Shown here: one piece after another, positions 15,560 to 23,841 of the stretch
How positions within the stretch are numbered: the first letter of the stretch is position 1
Layout: every line of letters begins with the position of its first letter
Assembly (NCBI RefSeq): GCF_000526375.1
Contig: NZ_JAFY01000007.1
Coordinates: 1-64,000 of the forward strand
Length of the DNA: 64,000 bases
Direction of reading: 5' to 3'
Source: Aminiphilus circumscriptus DSM 16581
GTDB taxonomy: Bacteria > Synergistota > Synergistia > Synergistales > Aminiphilaceae
The notes under the pieces: generated by a model
The model's database searches: none
What the model was told of the DNA's origin: nothing
The model's input: the letters and a program-made list of their open reading frames with translations, nothing else
Position numbers and translations under genes: made by a program

Positions 15560-17920
15560 ATGAACGAACGAGTGAAGCGGCTGCGGCACCTGAGCTTCGA
15601 GACCGCTCCGAGTTTTTCCGCCGAAAGGGCGGTGCTCGTGACGGAGTTCTACCGGGAGAACGCGGGACGGTATTCCGTTCCCGTGCTTCGGGCGCTGAAT
15701 TTCAAGAATCTCTGCGAGAAGAAGACCATCTACATCGGCGAGGACGAACTGATCGTGGGAGAGCGCGGCCCGGCTCCCAAGGCGGTCTCCACCTTTCCAG
15801 AGCTGACCTGTCATTCCGTGGAGGATCTGGAGGTGCTCCACACCAGACCGATGCAGCGCTACCTGGTCGATCCCAAGGACGTGGAACTTTACCGGAACGT
15901 GGTGATCCCCTACTGGAAGGGGCGGAGCATGCGCGACCGCGCCTTCGCGGAGATCCCCCAGGGGTGGAAGGACCTCTACGAGGCGGGGCTCTTTACGGAG
16001 TTCATGGAGCAGCGGGCCCCCGGCCACACCTCGCTCGACGGGACCATTTACCGCAAGGGCATGCTGGACTTCAAGAAGGAGATCGCCGAGACAAGGGCAG
16101 CGCTGGACTTCCTGAATGACCCCGAGGCGACGGAGAAGGACGAGGAACTCAAGGCGATGGACATCTCCTGCGACGCGGCGATTCTCTTCGCCGAGCGCCA
16201 TGCCGCCCTCGCGGAGGAGATGGCCGCTTCGGAAAAGAATCCCGCCCGAAGGGAGGAACTGCTCCAGATCGCCCGGGTCTGCCGCCGCGTGCCCGCTCAC
16301 GCGCCGCGAACCTTTTGGGAGGCGTTGCAGATGTACTGGTTCGTCCATCTCGGGACCATCACGGAGCTGAACGGCTGGGATGCCATGAGCCCCGGGCACC
16401 TGGACCAGCATCTCGCCCCCTTCTACGAGGCGGAGACCGCCTCGGGAACGCTCGACCGGGACCGTGCCAAGGAGCTGCTCTCCTGCTTCTGGATCAAGGT
16501 GAACAATACCCCCGCGCCTCCCAAGGTGGGCGTCACCGCCGCCGAGAGCGGTACCTACAACGACTTCACGAACATCAACCTGGGCGGATTGCGTCCCGAC
16601 GGTTCCGATGGATCCAGTGAAGTTTCCTATATCATCCTGGAGGTCATGGACGAGTTGCGTCTTCTCCAGCCCCAGGGAAACGTGCAGGTGAGTGCCAAGA
16701 CTCCGGACCGTCTCCTCAAGGCGGCGGGGCGGGTCATCCGGAACGGTCTGGGCTATCCCTCGCTCTTCAACGCCGACGCGGTGGTCATGGAACAGATCCG
16801 GGTCGGCAAGACACCGGAGGATGCCCGCGAAGGCGGCACCAGCGGCTGTGTCGAGACCGGAGCCTTCGGCAAGGAGGCCTATCTTCTCACGGGATATCTC
16901 AACGTGCCCAAGGTACTCGAACTCGTGCTCAACAACGGCACAGACCCCCTGTCGGGAAAGAAAATCGGCATGGAGACGGGGGATCCCCGCTCCTTCACCT
17001 CCTTCGACGACCTCTATGCGGCCTTCGAGAAACAGCTCGCCTTCGTGGTGGACACGAAGATCCGGGTGAACAACTACCTGGAGCGCATGTACGCCCAGTA
17101 CGCCCCCGCGCCGTTCCTCTCGGTGGTCATCGCCGACTGCATCAAAAAGGGGAAGGACTATTACAACAGCGGTCCCAGGTACAACACGACCTATATCCAG
17201 TGCTGCGGCATCGGTACCGTGACGGACAGCATGTCCGTTCTGAAGAAGCATGTCTTCGAGGAGAAGACCGTTCCGATGGAGAGATTGCTCGGTGCCCTGG
17301 CGAAGAACTGGGAGGGGGAGGAGCAGCTCCGGCTCTTCGTCTTCAACCGCACTCCCTTCTACGGCAACGACGACGACTACGCGGACGACATCATGCGCCG
17401 AGTCTACGACTCGCTCTTCCGCACCATCGACGGCAAACCGAGTACCAAGGGAAACACCTACCATCTGAACATGCTCTCCACCACCTGCCACATCTACTTC
17501 GGCAAGAAGCTCGGCGCCACGCCCAACGGACGCTTCGCTCACCTTCCCGAGTCGGACGGCACGTCGCCCTCCCATGGAGCGGACCGCAAGGGTCCCACGG
17601 CGGTGATCAAGTCCCTGGGCAAGATGGACCAGATCAAGTCCGGCGGAACGCTCTTGAACCAGCGCTTCCTTCCCTCGGTCCTCGCCGGGGAGGAGGGGCT
17701 CGAAAAGCTCACGCAGCTCGTGCGGAGCTATTTCCGCCTCGGCGGGCACCACATCCAGTTCAACGTGGTGGACACGGAGACGCTCCGTGCCGCCCAGAAG
17801 ACTCCCATGGAATACCGGGACCTGTTGGTGCGCGTCGCCGGATACAGCGACTATTTCGTGGACCTGGACATTCATCATCAGGAGGAGATCATCGCCCGGA
17901 CTGCCCAGGAGGGCTTCTAG
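15560..17920 (+). CDS. hypD: Glycyl radical enzyme, trans-4-hydroxy-L-proline dehydratase (HypD)-like
   Basis: This 786-residue enzyme has the catalytic thiyl Cys430 in GGTSGCVETG and the glycyl radical Gly761 in RVAGYSDYF, 26 residues from the end. Several stretches match HypD as I remember it: FTEFMEQRAPGHT, GKEAYLLTGYLNVPK, NNGTDPLSGKKIGMETGDP and KSGGTLLNQRF. HypD dehydrates hydroxyproline to pyrroline-5-carboxylate, which proC can reduce to proline, a route used by amino-acid fermenters. ATG 15560 (SD GGAGG) is preferred to the ATG at 15551. Glycyl radical subfamilies are easily confused, so the substrate is probable rather than certain. No proC is in the window. Confidence 0.75.
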   Translation: MNERVKRLRHLSFETAPSFSAERAVLVTEFYRENAGRYSVPVLRALNFKNLCEKKTIYIGEDELIVGERGPAPKAVSTFPELTCHSVEDLEVLHTRPMQRYLVDPKDVELYRNVVIPYWKGRSMRDRAFAEIPQGWKDLYEAGLFTEFMEQRAPGHTSLDGTIYRKGMLDFKKEIAETRAALDFLNDPEATEKDEELKAMDISCDAAILFAERHAALAEEMAASEKNPARREELLQIARVCRRVPAHAPRTFWEALQMYWFVHLGTITELNGWDAMSPGHLDQHLAPFYEAETASGTLDRDRAKELLSCFWIKVNNTPAPPKVGVTAAESGTYNDFTNINLGGLRPDGSDGSSEVSYIILEVMDELRLLQPQGNVQVSAKTPDRLLKAAGRVIRNGLGYPSLFNADAVVMEQIRVGKTPEDAREGGTSGCVETGAFGKEAYLLTGYLNVPKVLELVLNNGTDPLSGKKIGMETGDPRSFTSFDDLYAAFEKQLAFVVDTKIRVNNYLERMYAQYAPAPFLSVVIADCIKKGKDYYNSGPRYNTTYIQCCGIGTVTDSMSVLKKHVFEEKTVPMERLLGALAKNWEGEEQLRLFVFNRTPFYGNDDDYADDIMRRVYDSLFRTIDGKPSTKGNTYHLNMLSTTCHIYFGKKLGATPNGRFAHLPESDGTSPSHGADRKGPTAVIKSLGKMDQIKSGGTLLNQRFLPSVLAGEEGLEKLTQLVRSYFRLGGHHIQFNVVDTETLRAAQKTPMEYRDLLVRVAGYSDYFVDLDIHHQEEIIARTAQEGF

Positions 17921-18058
17921 GGTTTGTGGCATCGAGGGGGCGGCTCGCTCCCTCGATGCTGCCCGTGCCCCTTTGTCGTTGCCACAGAACGTCTGTTTCC
18001 CGGGAGAAGTCTAGGAGAAAGAGCGTTCGTTTTTCGGAGGCGAAGGAGGGGATTGCCC

Positions 18059-19186
18059 GTGGCACGAATGTCGTTGCGTTTGCTCACTCTGTGTATTTTC
18101 CTGCTGGTAGGGGTGTCCGTGCCCGGAGGAGGTGCCGGTGCAGCTTTCGGGGAAACGGGAGAAGAGCCCTTTGCGGTGTATCTGAAAAACGAAACCCTCG
18201 GACTCGGCAGCACGCGGATCGCCGATCCGGAGGACCCGGGAGACTGGTACTGGACCTGTGCGGCCCATCCCGGCGATGAAATGCTCCTTCTGGAGAATCC
18301 CGCCTCCCGGGGGGCGAGTGTCTTTCGCCTGGACGAAAAGCGCATCGGCACCGTGAAGGTGGTGCTCCACGGAGAGCGTTCCAGGGTTGCCGTGGTCCCC
18401 CGGGCGGTGAGCGCCGATGCGGTTCGCTTCGTGTGGCCCTCCGGATTCGCTCCGGGGGAACGGGTCCTGGTGAGCCTGGAGGGAAGCCTCAGCCTGGAGG
18501 CGCGCTACACCATGGTCAAGAACTGGATCACCCGGAAGGTCGCGGGCGATCCCTCGCCCGCGTCGGCGGACGCGGTGAAGAACATCGGCGCCTTTCCAAG
18601 GCACTTCATTCCCGCAGGGGTGCTCAACGCGGGAAAAGAAACCCCTTTGCTTCTGCGCGTGAACGCTGACCCCGTGACAAATTTCCTTCACATCCGGGGG
18701 CAGAACCTGAAAGGACAGTGCACGGTGCGCTTCCCCGACGGTACGCGACAGACCGTGGACAACACATCCCCCTTCACGCTCCGTGTTCCCTACGTCTACG
18801 GAATGGATGCCGGCCCTCTCTCCGTGGAATTCACTTCGGGGGAGGTCTCCAATTCTCTGTTCGTGCGCTTCCCTCGGAAGGTTGCGGGACTTCTCGCCTT
18901 TCCGGAGGGGGAGGTTGCGGAGACTTCGCGAATCGCTCTTGTCGTCGGAGACGATGCGGCGGAGGATGCCTTCGAGGAACGGGATTTTTTGCTGCGCGAG
19001 GACGGTTCCTTCGTGATCGGCATGGACAACCGGAAGGAGACGGAGTCCCTGTCTGCGATGCTGCGATGCGGGGACGGATCTTTCGTGGAGCTTGCCCGGA
19101 CCGATGTTCCCCCTGAGGAGACTCATGTGCTCCTTGTGATCGCTCCGGAGACGCTTGCCTTGGTGCGGCGGACCTGCGGCCCCTGA
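18059..19186 (+). CDS. Secreted protein of unknown function
   Basis: The predicted 375-residue product begins with a signal peptide (basic start ARMSLR, hydrophobic core LLTLCIFLLVGVSV, then GAGAAFG as a likely cleavage region). The mature part is rich in beta-strand-like stretches with repeated Ig-like rhythm (NADPVTNFLHIRGQNLKG, VEFTSGEVSNSLFVRFPR), suggesting several extracytoplasmic beta-sandwich domains. No catalytic motif is visible. GTG 18059 has AAGGAGGG 10 bases upstream; ATG 18068 is an alternative. It stands alone between the dehydratase and a convergent small gene. Confidence 0.65.
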   Translation: MARMSLRLLTLCIFLLVGVSVPGGGAGAAFGETGEEPFAVYLKNETLGLGSTRIADPEDPGDWYWTCAAHPGDEMLLLENPASRGASVFRLDEKRIGTVKVVLHGERSRVAVVPRAVSADAVRFVWPSGFAPGERVLVSLEGSLSLEARYTMVKNWITRKVAGDPSPASADAVKNIGAFPRHFIPAGVLNAGKETPLLLRVNADPVTNFLHIRGQNLKGQCTVRFPDGTRQTVDNTSPFTLRVPYVYGMDAGPLSVEFTSGEVSNSLFVRFPRKVAGLLAFPEGEVAETSRIALVVGDDAAEDAFEERDFLLREDGSFVIGMDNRKETESLSAMLRCGDGSFVELARTDVPPEETHVLLVIAPETLALVRRTCGP

Positions 19187-19265
19187 AGAGGAAGTGCGAA
19201 GAAAGGCCGGAGCGAGACGTATGGAGGAACAGGAGAACACGTTTGGAGAAGACACGTTGACGACG

Positions 19266-19295
19266 AAGGCGGGGTCCCCTGGGGGACCCCGCCTT
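19266..19295. terminator. Bidirectional terminator hairpin
   Basis: AAGGCGGGGTCCCC (19266-19279) and its exact complement (19282-19295) form a perfect 14-bp stem between two convergent genes. The A/T flanks suit termination in both directions. Confidence 0.75.
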
Positions 19296-19309
19296 GGGAT
19301 GGGGGAGCC

Positions 19310-19480
19310 TCAACCCATCACGTCGAGGTTTCTGCCGATGCCCACACTGGCAAAGAGCTGCGAAATCATATCTTGCTGCAGTGCCGTAGTCGTGTCCATG
19401 ATCTTGTTCGTTACGGCCATCTGAATCTGCACGGCCGTTCCCGCGGCATTCGCGGAGTGGATCGCATCGATCGCATCCAT
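19310..19480 (-). CDS. Small YjfB-like putative motility protein (56 aa)
   Basis: Too short for usual ORF cut-offs, this frame has an excellent SD (AAAGGAGGTGATG) before ATG 19480. It encodes a 56-residue amphipathic helical protein (VQIQMAVTNKIMDTTTALQQ, then DMISQLF). Length, lack of Cys and the pattern of an N-terminal alternating helix followed by KxMD...Q resemble the YjfB family, small proteins often linked to flagellar regulons. No other motility gene is in the window. The terminator at 19266-19295 follows its stop. The family call is moderate; its being a real gene is well supported by SD, terminator and codon use. Confidence 0.7.
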   Translation of the reverse strand: MDAIDAIHSANAAGTAVQIQMAVTNKIMDTTTALQQDMISQLFASVGIGRNLDVMG

Positions 19481-19624
19481 GGGCATCACCTCCTTTGCTC
19501 CCCTTAGGATACCACATCCTCAGTTTCGGCTATGTTCCCCGAAAACTGGAAACCCCCCCTTGCAAACGCTCTTCTGGAAAGAGATCCTTGTCGGAAAACG
19601 GATCTTCGGCCATATCGAATGCCC

Positions 19625-19653
19625 TTGACAAAAAATAGGTATTCAGGTATTGT
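19625..19653 (+). promoter_or_regulatory. Promoter of the Rrf2-ferredoxin-hcp operon with embedded direct repeat
   Basis: TTGACA (19625-19630), a 17-base spacer and TATTGT (19648-19653). The spacer contains AGGTATTCAGGTATT, a direct repeat of AGGTATT with one base between, a likely binding site for the Rrf2 protein encoded next. Confidence 0.7.
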
Positions 19654-19679
19654 TTTTCCAAAATAGAGAGGAGGCAACC

Positions 19680-20087
19680 ATGAGTACGGTGGTTCAGATT
19701 TCGGAAGCGGTGTCTTTGGCGTTCCACGGCATGGGGTTGCTCGCTGGGCCGGAAGAGCGCATGAGCGTGAAGGACATGGCCGCCGCGACAGGTGCCTCCG
19801 AAGCGCACCTGGCAAAGGTTTTTCAGCGCCTTGTCAAGGAAGGCCTCGTGGTTTCCACCCGAGGCCCCCGGGGAGGCTTCGCCCTCGCCAGGGCTCCCGA
19901 GGAGATCACGCTGTTTCAGATCTACCTGGCCATGGAAGGAGTTCCCCGGGAGAACGCCTGCCTGCTCCGTCGGGCGGAGTGCCCCTTCGGAAGTTGTCTC
20001 TTCGGCGGGCTTCTCGCGGACCTGACCCGGCAATTCGTGGGGTATCTGCGGGAGAAAACCCTTGCGGACCTGAGAGGGAGGACATGA
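19680..20087 (+). CDS. Rrf2-family transcriptional regulator (probable Fe-S sensor)
   Basis: The 135-residue product has the Rrf2 winged-helix core (MSVKDMAAATGASEAHLAKV, FQRLVKEGLVVSTRGPRGGF) and three cysteines in NACLLRRAECPFGSC, arranged like the cluster ligands of IscR/NsrR/RsrR relatives. It probably senses nitric oxide, oxygen or redox state and controls the downstream ferredoxin and hcp. ATG 19680 follows GAGAGGAGG; the upstream in-frame codon at 19650 overlaps the promoter. Three bases separate its stop from the ferredoxin gene. Confidence 0.88.
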   Translation: MSTVVQISEAVSLAFHGMGLLAGPEERMSVKDMAAATGASEAHLAKVFQRLVKEGLVVSTRGPRGGFALARAPEEITLFQIYLAMEGVPRENACLLRRAECPFGSCLFGGLLADLTRQFVGYLREKTLADLRGRT

Positions 20088-20090
20088 ACA

Positions 20091-20966
20091 ATGGGAAAGA
20101 ACGTGCGGCGGATCATCGAGATCGACGAGAGCAAATGTGACGGGTGCGGTCAGTGCGCCGAAGCCTGCCACGAGGGAGCGATCCGCATCGTGGACGGCAA
20201 GGCGAAGCTCGTGAGTGATTCCTACTGCGACGGACTTGGGGACTGCATCGGCGAGTGCCCCCGCGGCGCCATTACCTTTGTGGAGCGCGAGGCCGCTCCC
20301 TATGACGAAGAGGCGGTGAAGCGCCATCTGGCGGCTAGGGCTTCGGGCGGGGAAGAGGCGGAGCCTCTCTCCGGACCGGCTGTTTCGGAGGGGACATTGC
20401 CTTGCGGTTGCCCCGGAACAGCGGTGCGGGATCTGCGGGGTGCCCCCGGAGAGCGCGGAAAAGGGTGTCCCGGCACGGCCGCACGATCTCTGGAGCAGAG
20501 GGGAGAACCGCTCCGGGAGGAGCAGCGGGCCGCCGACGAAGCGCCTCGAAGTGCGATGTCCGAACTCGCCAACTGGCCCGTGCAGCTCAAGCTCGTTCCC
20601 GTGAACGCCCCCTACCTGCAGGGTGCGCATCTGGTGATGGCCGCGGACTGCACCGCCTTCGCCCACCCCGATTTCCACGCGGCTTTTCTGCGGGGTCCGA
20701 ACCGGGTATGCCTCGTGGGATGTCCCAAACTGGACGATGCCGCCTTTTACCAAGAAAAGATCGCTGCTATCATAGAAGCTAACGCGACACCGTCGATTTC
20801 GGTCATCTATATGGAAGTTCCCTGTTGCGGCGGGTTGAAGCGATTGGTGGAGAACGCGGTGGAGCAGGTGGGACGTGCTCTGGACCTGCGTCTGGTGCGT
20901 GTGGGCATTCGCGGGGACATTCTGGAGGACGGAACGACGCGATATCGTTTTCGCAGACAGGGGTAG
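20091..20966 (+). CDS. Two-cluster ferredoxin-type protein associated with hcp
   Basis: This 291-residue protein starts with two [4Fe-4S] motifs (CDGCGQCAEACHEG, CDGLGDCIGECPRG). A low-complexity linker with two copies of a GCPGTAxRxL motif (near residues 104-113 and 124-133) follows, then a C-terminal domain with conserved Cys (AADCTAFAHPDFH, VGCPKLDD, EVPCCGGLKRLV). Proteins of this layout stand next to hybrid cluster protein genes in anaerobes and are thought to feed it electrons. SD AGGGAGG overlaps the end of the Rrf2 gene. The linker motif pair is unusual. Confidence 0.85.
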   Translation: MGKNVRRIIEIDESKCDGCGQCAEACHEGAIRIVDGKAKLVSDSYCDGLGDCIGECPRGAITFVEREAAPYDEEAVKRHLAARASGGEEAEPLSGPAVSEGTLPCGCPGTAVRDLRGAPGERGKGCPGTAARSLEQRGEPLREEQRAADEAPRSAMSELANWPVQLKLVPVNAPYLQGAHLVMAADCTAFAHPDFHAAFLRGPNRVCLVGCPKLDDAAFYQEKIAAIIEANATPSISVIYMEVPCCGGLKRLVENAVEQVGRALDLRLVRVGIRGDILEDGTTRYRFRRQG

Positions 20967-20999
20967 CATATTTTTCGAGAGCGAAGGGGGAAGAATTTC

Positions 21000-22646
21000 A
21001 TGTTCTGTTACCAGTGCGAGCAGACGGCAAAGGGAACGGGATGCACGGCCTGGGGCGTATGCGGCAAGAGCCCGGAGGTGGCGGATCTTCAGGATGTGCT
21101 GCTCTACGTAACCAAGGGGATTTCCATGTATGCCGCCCGGGCGCGGCAGCTCGGGGCCAAGGATGCCGGAATCGACCGGTTCGTCGTGGAGGCGCTGTTT
21201 ACCACCATCACCAACGTCAACTTCGACGAAGAGCGCATGGAGACCATGATCCGCAGGGCCGGGGCGGTGCGTTCCGAGGCGAAGAAGCTCTACGAGGATG
21301 CCTGCGCCAAAGCGGGGAAGATCCCTGAAGTTCTCGGCGGTCCCGCTGCTTTTGCCCTCGCGCCGGACCGGAACGGCCTGATCCGCCAGGGTGGCGAGGT
21401 CAACCCCGAGGCGTTTGCCGAGAAGCGGGGTGAGGTGGTACAGGGATTGCACGACCTGGTGCTTCTTGGGCTCAAGGGAAGCGCCGCCTATGCGGACCAC
21501 GCCGCCGTGCTCGGCCATGTGGACGACGATGTGATGGGATTCTTCCACGATTTTCTCGACTTCCTCAGCGCCGAGACGTTTTCGGTGGAGGAACTCACCG
21601 GAAAGGCCCTCGAAGCGGGCAAGTGGAACATCCGGGTCATGGAACTTCTCGACGGGGCCAACACGGAAACCTACGGCCATCCCGAGCCGACGAGCGTTCG
21701 GGTGACCCCCGTGAAGGGTAAGGCTATCCTCGTCTCGGGGCACGACCTCCGCGATCTGGAGCTGCTCCTCCGGCAGACCGAAGGGAAAGGGATCAAGATC
21801 TACACTCACGGGGAGATGCTTCCCTGTCTGGCTTATCCGGGGCTGAAGAAATATTCCCACCTCGCGGGAAACTACGGAAGTGCCTGGCAGAATCAGCGCG
21901 AGGAGTTCGACGCGTTTCCCGGGCCCATCCTCATGACCACCAACTGCATTCAGAAGCCCAAGGACAGTTATCTGGGCAGAATCTTCACCACCGGGCTCGT
22001 GGCCTGGCCGGGAGCCGTCCATATCGGCCCGGAGAAGGACTTCTCTCCGGTTATCGAGGCTGCCCTCGCCGCTCCGGGGTTCGCCGAGGACGAGCCGGAG
22101 CATCGCATTCTGGTCGGATTCGGACGGAACGCCGTGATGGGTGCCGCCGGAAAGGTCATCGACCTGGTGAAGGCGGGCAAGATCCGCCACTTCTTTCTCG
22201 TGGGCGGATGCGACGGAGCGAAGCCGGGGCGCAGTTACTACACGGATCTGGCGAAGCAGATACCGTCGGACTGCGTCATCCTTACCCTCGCCTGCGGCAA
22301 ATACCGCTTCAACAAGCTCGATTTCGGCGATATCGAGGGCATTCCCCGTCTTCTCGACGTGGGGCAGTGCAACGACGCCTATTCGGCGGTGCGCATCGCC
22401 ATGGCCCTTGCCGAGGCATTCCAGACCGACGTAAACGGCTTGCCCCTGTCACTGGTGCTCTCCTGGTACGAGCAGAAAGCCGTGTGCATCCTCCTCTCTC
22501 TGCTGCACTTGGGAGTGAAGAACATGCGCATCGGCCCTTCCCTGCCCGCTTTTGTCAAGCCCCCTGTACTGGCGGTGCTCCAGGAGAAGTTCAACCTCAT
22601 GCCCATCACCACCCCCGAGGAGGACCTGAAGGCTATCCTCGGCTGA
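21000..22646 (+). CDS. hcp: Hybrid cluster protein (hydroxylamine/NO reductase)
   Basis: The 548-residue protein begins MFCYQCEQTAKGTGCTAWGV, giving the N-terminal [4Fe-4S] ligands Cys3, Cys6, Cys15 and Cys21 in the spacing of the anaerobic (class I) Hcp. Later hybrid-cluster ligands are visible in THGEMLPCLAYPGL, TTNCIQKP, ILTLACGKYRFN and DVGQCNDAYSA. It reduces NO (and hydroxylamine in vitro) and also functions in S-nitrosylation; here it likely protects against nitrosative stress. The SD is GAAGGGGGA. Together with the Rrf2 gene and the ferredoxin it forms one transcription unit ended by a strong terminator. Confidence 0.97.
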   Translation: MFCYQCEQTAKGTGCTAWGVCGKSPEVADLQDVLLYVTKGISMYAARARQLGAKDAGIDRFVVEALFTTITNVNFDEERMETMIRRAGAVRSEAKKLYEDACAKAGKIPEVLGGPAAFALAPDRNGLIRQGGEVNPEAFAEKRGEVVQGLHDLVLLGLKGSAAYADHAAVLGHVDDDVMGFFHDFLDFLSAETFSVEELTGKALEAGKWNIRVMELLDGANTETYGHPEPTSVRVTPVKGKAILVSGHDLRDLELLLRQTEGKGIKIYTHGEMLPCLAYPGLKKYSHLAGNYGSAWQNQREEFDAFPGPILMTTNCIQKPKDSYLGRIFTTGLVAWPGAVHIGPEKDFSPVIEAALAAPGFAEDEPEHRILVGFGRNAVMGAAGKVIDLVKAGKIRHFFLVGGCDGAKPGRSYYTDLAKQIPSDCVILTLACGKYRFNKLDFGDIEGIPRLLDVGQCNDAYSAVRIAMALAEAFQTDVNGLPLSLVLSWYEQKAVCILLSLLHLGVKNMRIGPSLPAFVKPPVLAVLQEKFNLMPITTPEEDLKAILG

Positions 22647-22777
22647 TTGGGCCGGAAGGCAAGCACAGGAGTGCAGCGGCGGAAACAATGATCTTGCTTA
22701 CAAAGGTCGCCCTCGCTGGAGGGATTCCCATCAAAAGGTGCGGGCGATCGGAGTGCCGCGATACGGATTTTTGAGCC

Positions 22778-22812
22778 CGAAACGGCCCCGTTCCTGGAAC
22801 GGGGCCGTTTCG
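22778..22812 (+). terminator. Strong terminator after hcp
   Basis: CGAAACGGCCCCGTTCC (22778-22794) pairs exactly with 22796-22812, a 17-bp stem, followed by a modest T-rich tract. Confidence 0.8.
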
Positions 22813-22886
22813 CATTTGCTTCTTTGCATCAGGAACCGTTGAAACGGTGCTCTTTGGGTATACTGGACGGGAAGGGAGGCGGGAGG

Positions 22887-23816
22887 ATGATACGGCATGA
22901 AGGCGGACTGCCCGACATTTCTGGATGCGCGGTGGGGGTGGACCTGGGGGGACACAAGATCTTTGCCGCCCGTGTGGTGGACGGCGTGGTGGAGGAGTCC
23001 CTGGAGGAGGCGACGGCGCCGGGCAGGGCGCTGGAGGATGTGACGGACCAGATTAGGGATCTTTCGGATCGCCTTGCCCCGAGGAATGTTCCCGTGGGGG
23101 TAGGGGTCCCGAGCATGCTCGACCTGGAGCGGGAGCACGCACTCAAGCCGCCGAACTTTCCCGGGTGGGCTGGGGTCCCTCTGCGGCGTCTTCTGGCGGA
23201 GAAGCTCGAGCGCTTTGTCGTTCTGGAGAACGACGCCAACTGCTACGCTTTGGGCGAGGGGTGGGGCGGCGCGGCCCGGGGGCTTTCGGATTATGTGGTG
23301 TTCACGTTGGGGACGGGCATCGGCGGCGGCATCGTCCTGGGAGGACGCCTGTTTTTGGGAAGCAGCGGCATGGGGGGTGAGATCGGGCACATGGTGGTCG
23401 GTACCTTCGAGCAGTGTGGGTGCGGCGGTGTGGGGCACCTGGAGGCGGTGGGCGGCGCGGATCCCGGAGAGCGCCACGCCAGGGAACTCGGCCTCGTTCC
23501 GGATCTCCGGATGCTCTGGGGCGAGAGGAACGGACGGGCAGCCCCCGTTTGGGAACGCCTGCTTGACTCCTATGCGCGGTCCGTCGCCTCGGTGGCGCAC
23601 ATCTTCGATCCCCAGGCGATCATCCTCGGCGGAGGGCTGAGCCGGGGCGAGGGATTCCTCGATGCACTGCGGCTCCGGGTGGAGCCCTATCTCGCACTGC
23701 CCTTCAAGGGGAAGGTGGAGCTGCGGGTGAGTGAGCTGGGGAGCCTCGCCGCGGCGGTGGGTGCGGCGGCCCAGGCTCTGTGGGTACGGGCGGAGAGAGG
23801 CGGCGCGGGGGCGTGA
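22887..23816 (+). CDS. ROK-family sugar kinase (glucokinase-like)
   Basis: This 309-residue protein has the phosphate-1 motif VGVDLGGHK (Asp19), the sugar-binding ENDANCYALGE and the ROK core GTGIGGGIVLGG. It ends with FDPQAIILGGGLSRGE. It would phosphorylate glucose or a related hexose with ATP. The zinc motif CxCGxxGCxE is altered to CGCGGVGHLE: the last Cys is His, which can still ligate zinc. ATG 22887 directly follows GGGAGG and a longer purine tract; the frame's first TTG at 22824 is rejected. The preceding terminator separates it from hcp. Confidence 0.85.
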   Translation: MIRHEGGLPDISGCAVGVDLGGHKIFAARVVDGVVEESLEEATAPGRALEDVTDQIRDLSDRLAPRNVPVGVGVPSMLDLEREHALKPPNFPGWAGVPLRRLLAEKLERFVVLENDANCYALGEGWGGAARGLSDYVVFTLGTGIGGGIVLGGRLFLGSSGMGGEIGHMVVGTFEQCGCGGVGHLEAVGGADPGERHARELGLVPDLRMLWGERNGRAAPVWERLLDSYARSVASVAHIFDPQAIILGGGLSRGEGFLDALRLRVEPYLALPFKGKVELRVSELGSLAAAVGAAAQALWVRAERGGAGA

Positions 23817-23841
23817 ACGCGCCTCCGGAGAGTATGCTCCG

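Noticed and set aside
15455-17932. Very long minus-strand open frame opposite the glycyl radical enzyme
   Set aside because: It is the antisense shadow of a GC-rich, strongly conserved gene; translation has no family pattern.
19530-22190. 886-codon minus-strand frame opposite Rrf2, ferredoxin and hcp
   Set aside because: Antisense shadow; the real genes carry unambiguous cysteine motifs on the plus strand.
22688-22774. Short frame starting ATGATCTTGCTT after hcp
   Set aside because: No ribosome binding site and it ends at the terminator; likely untranslated trailer.
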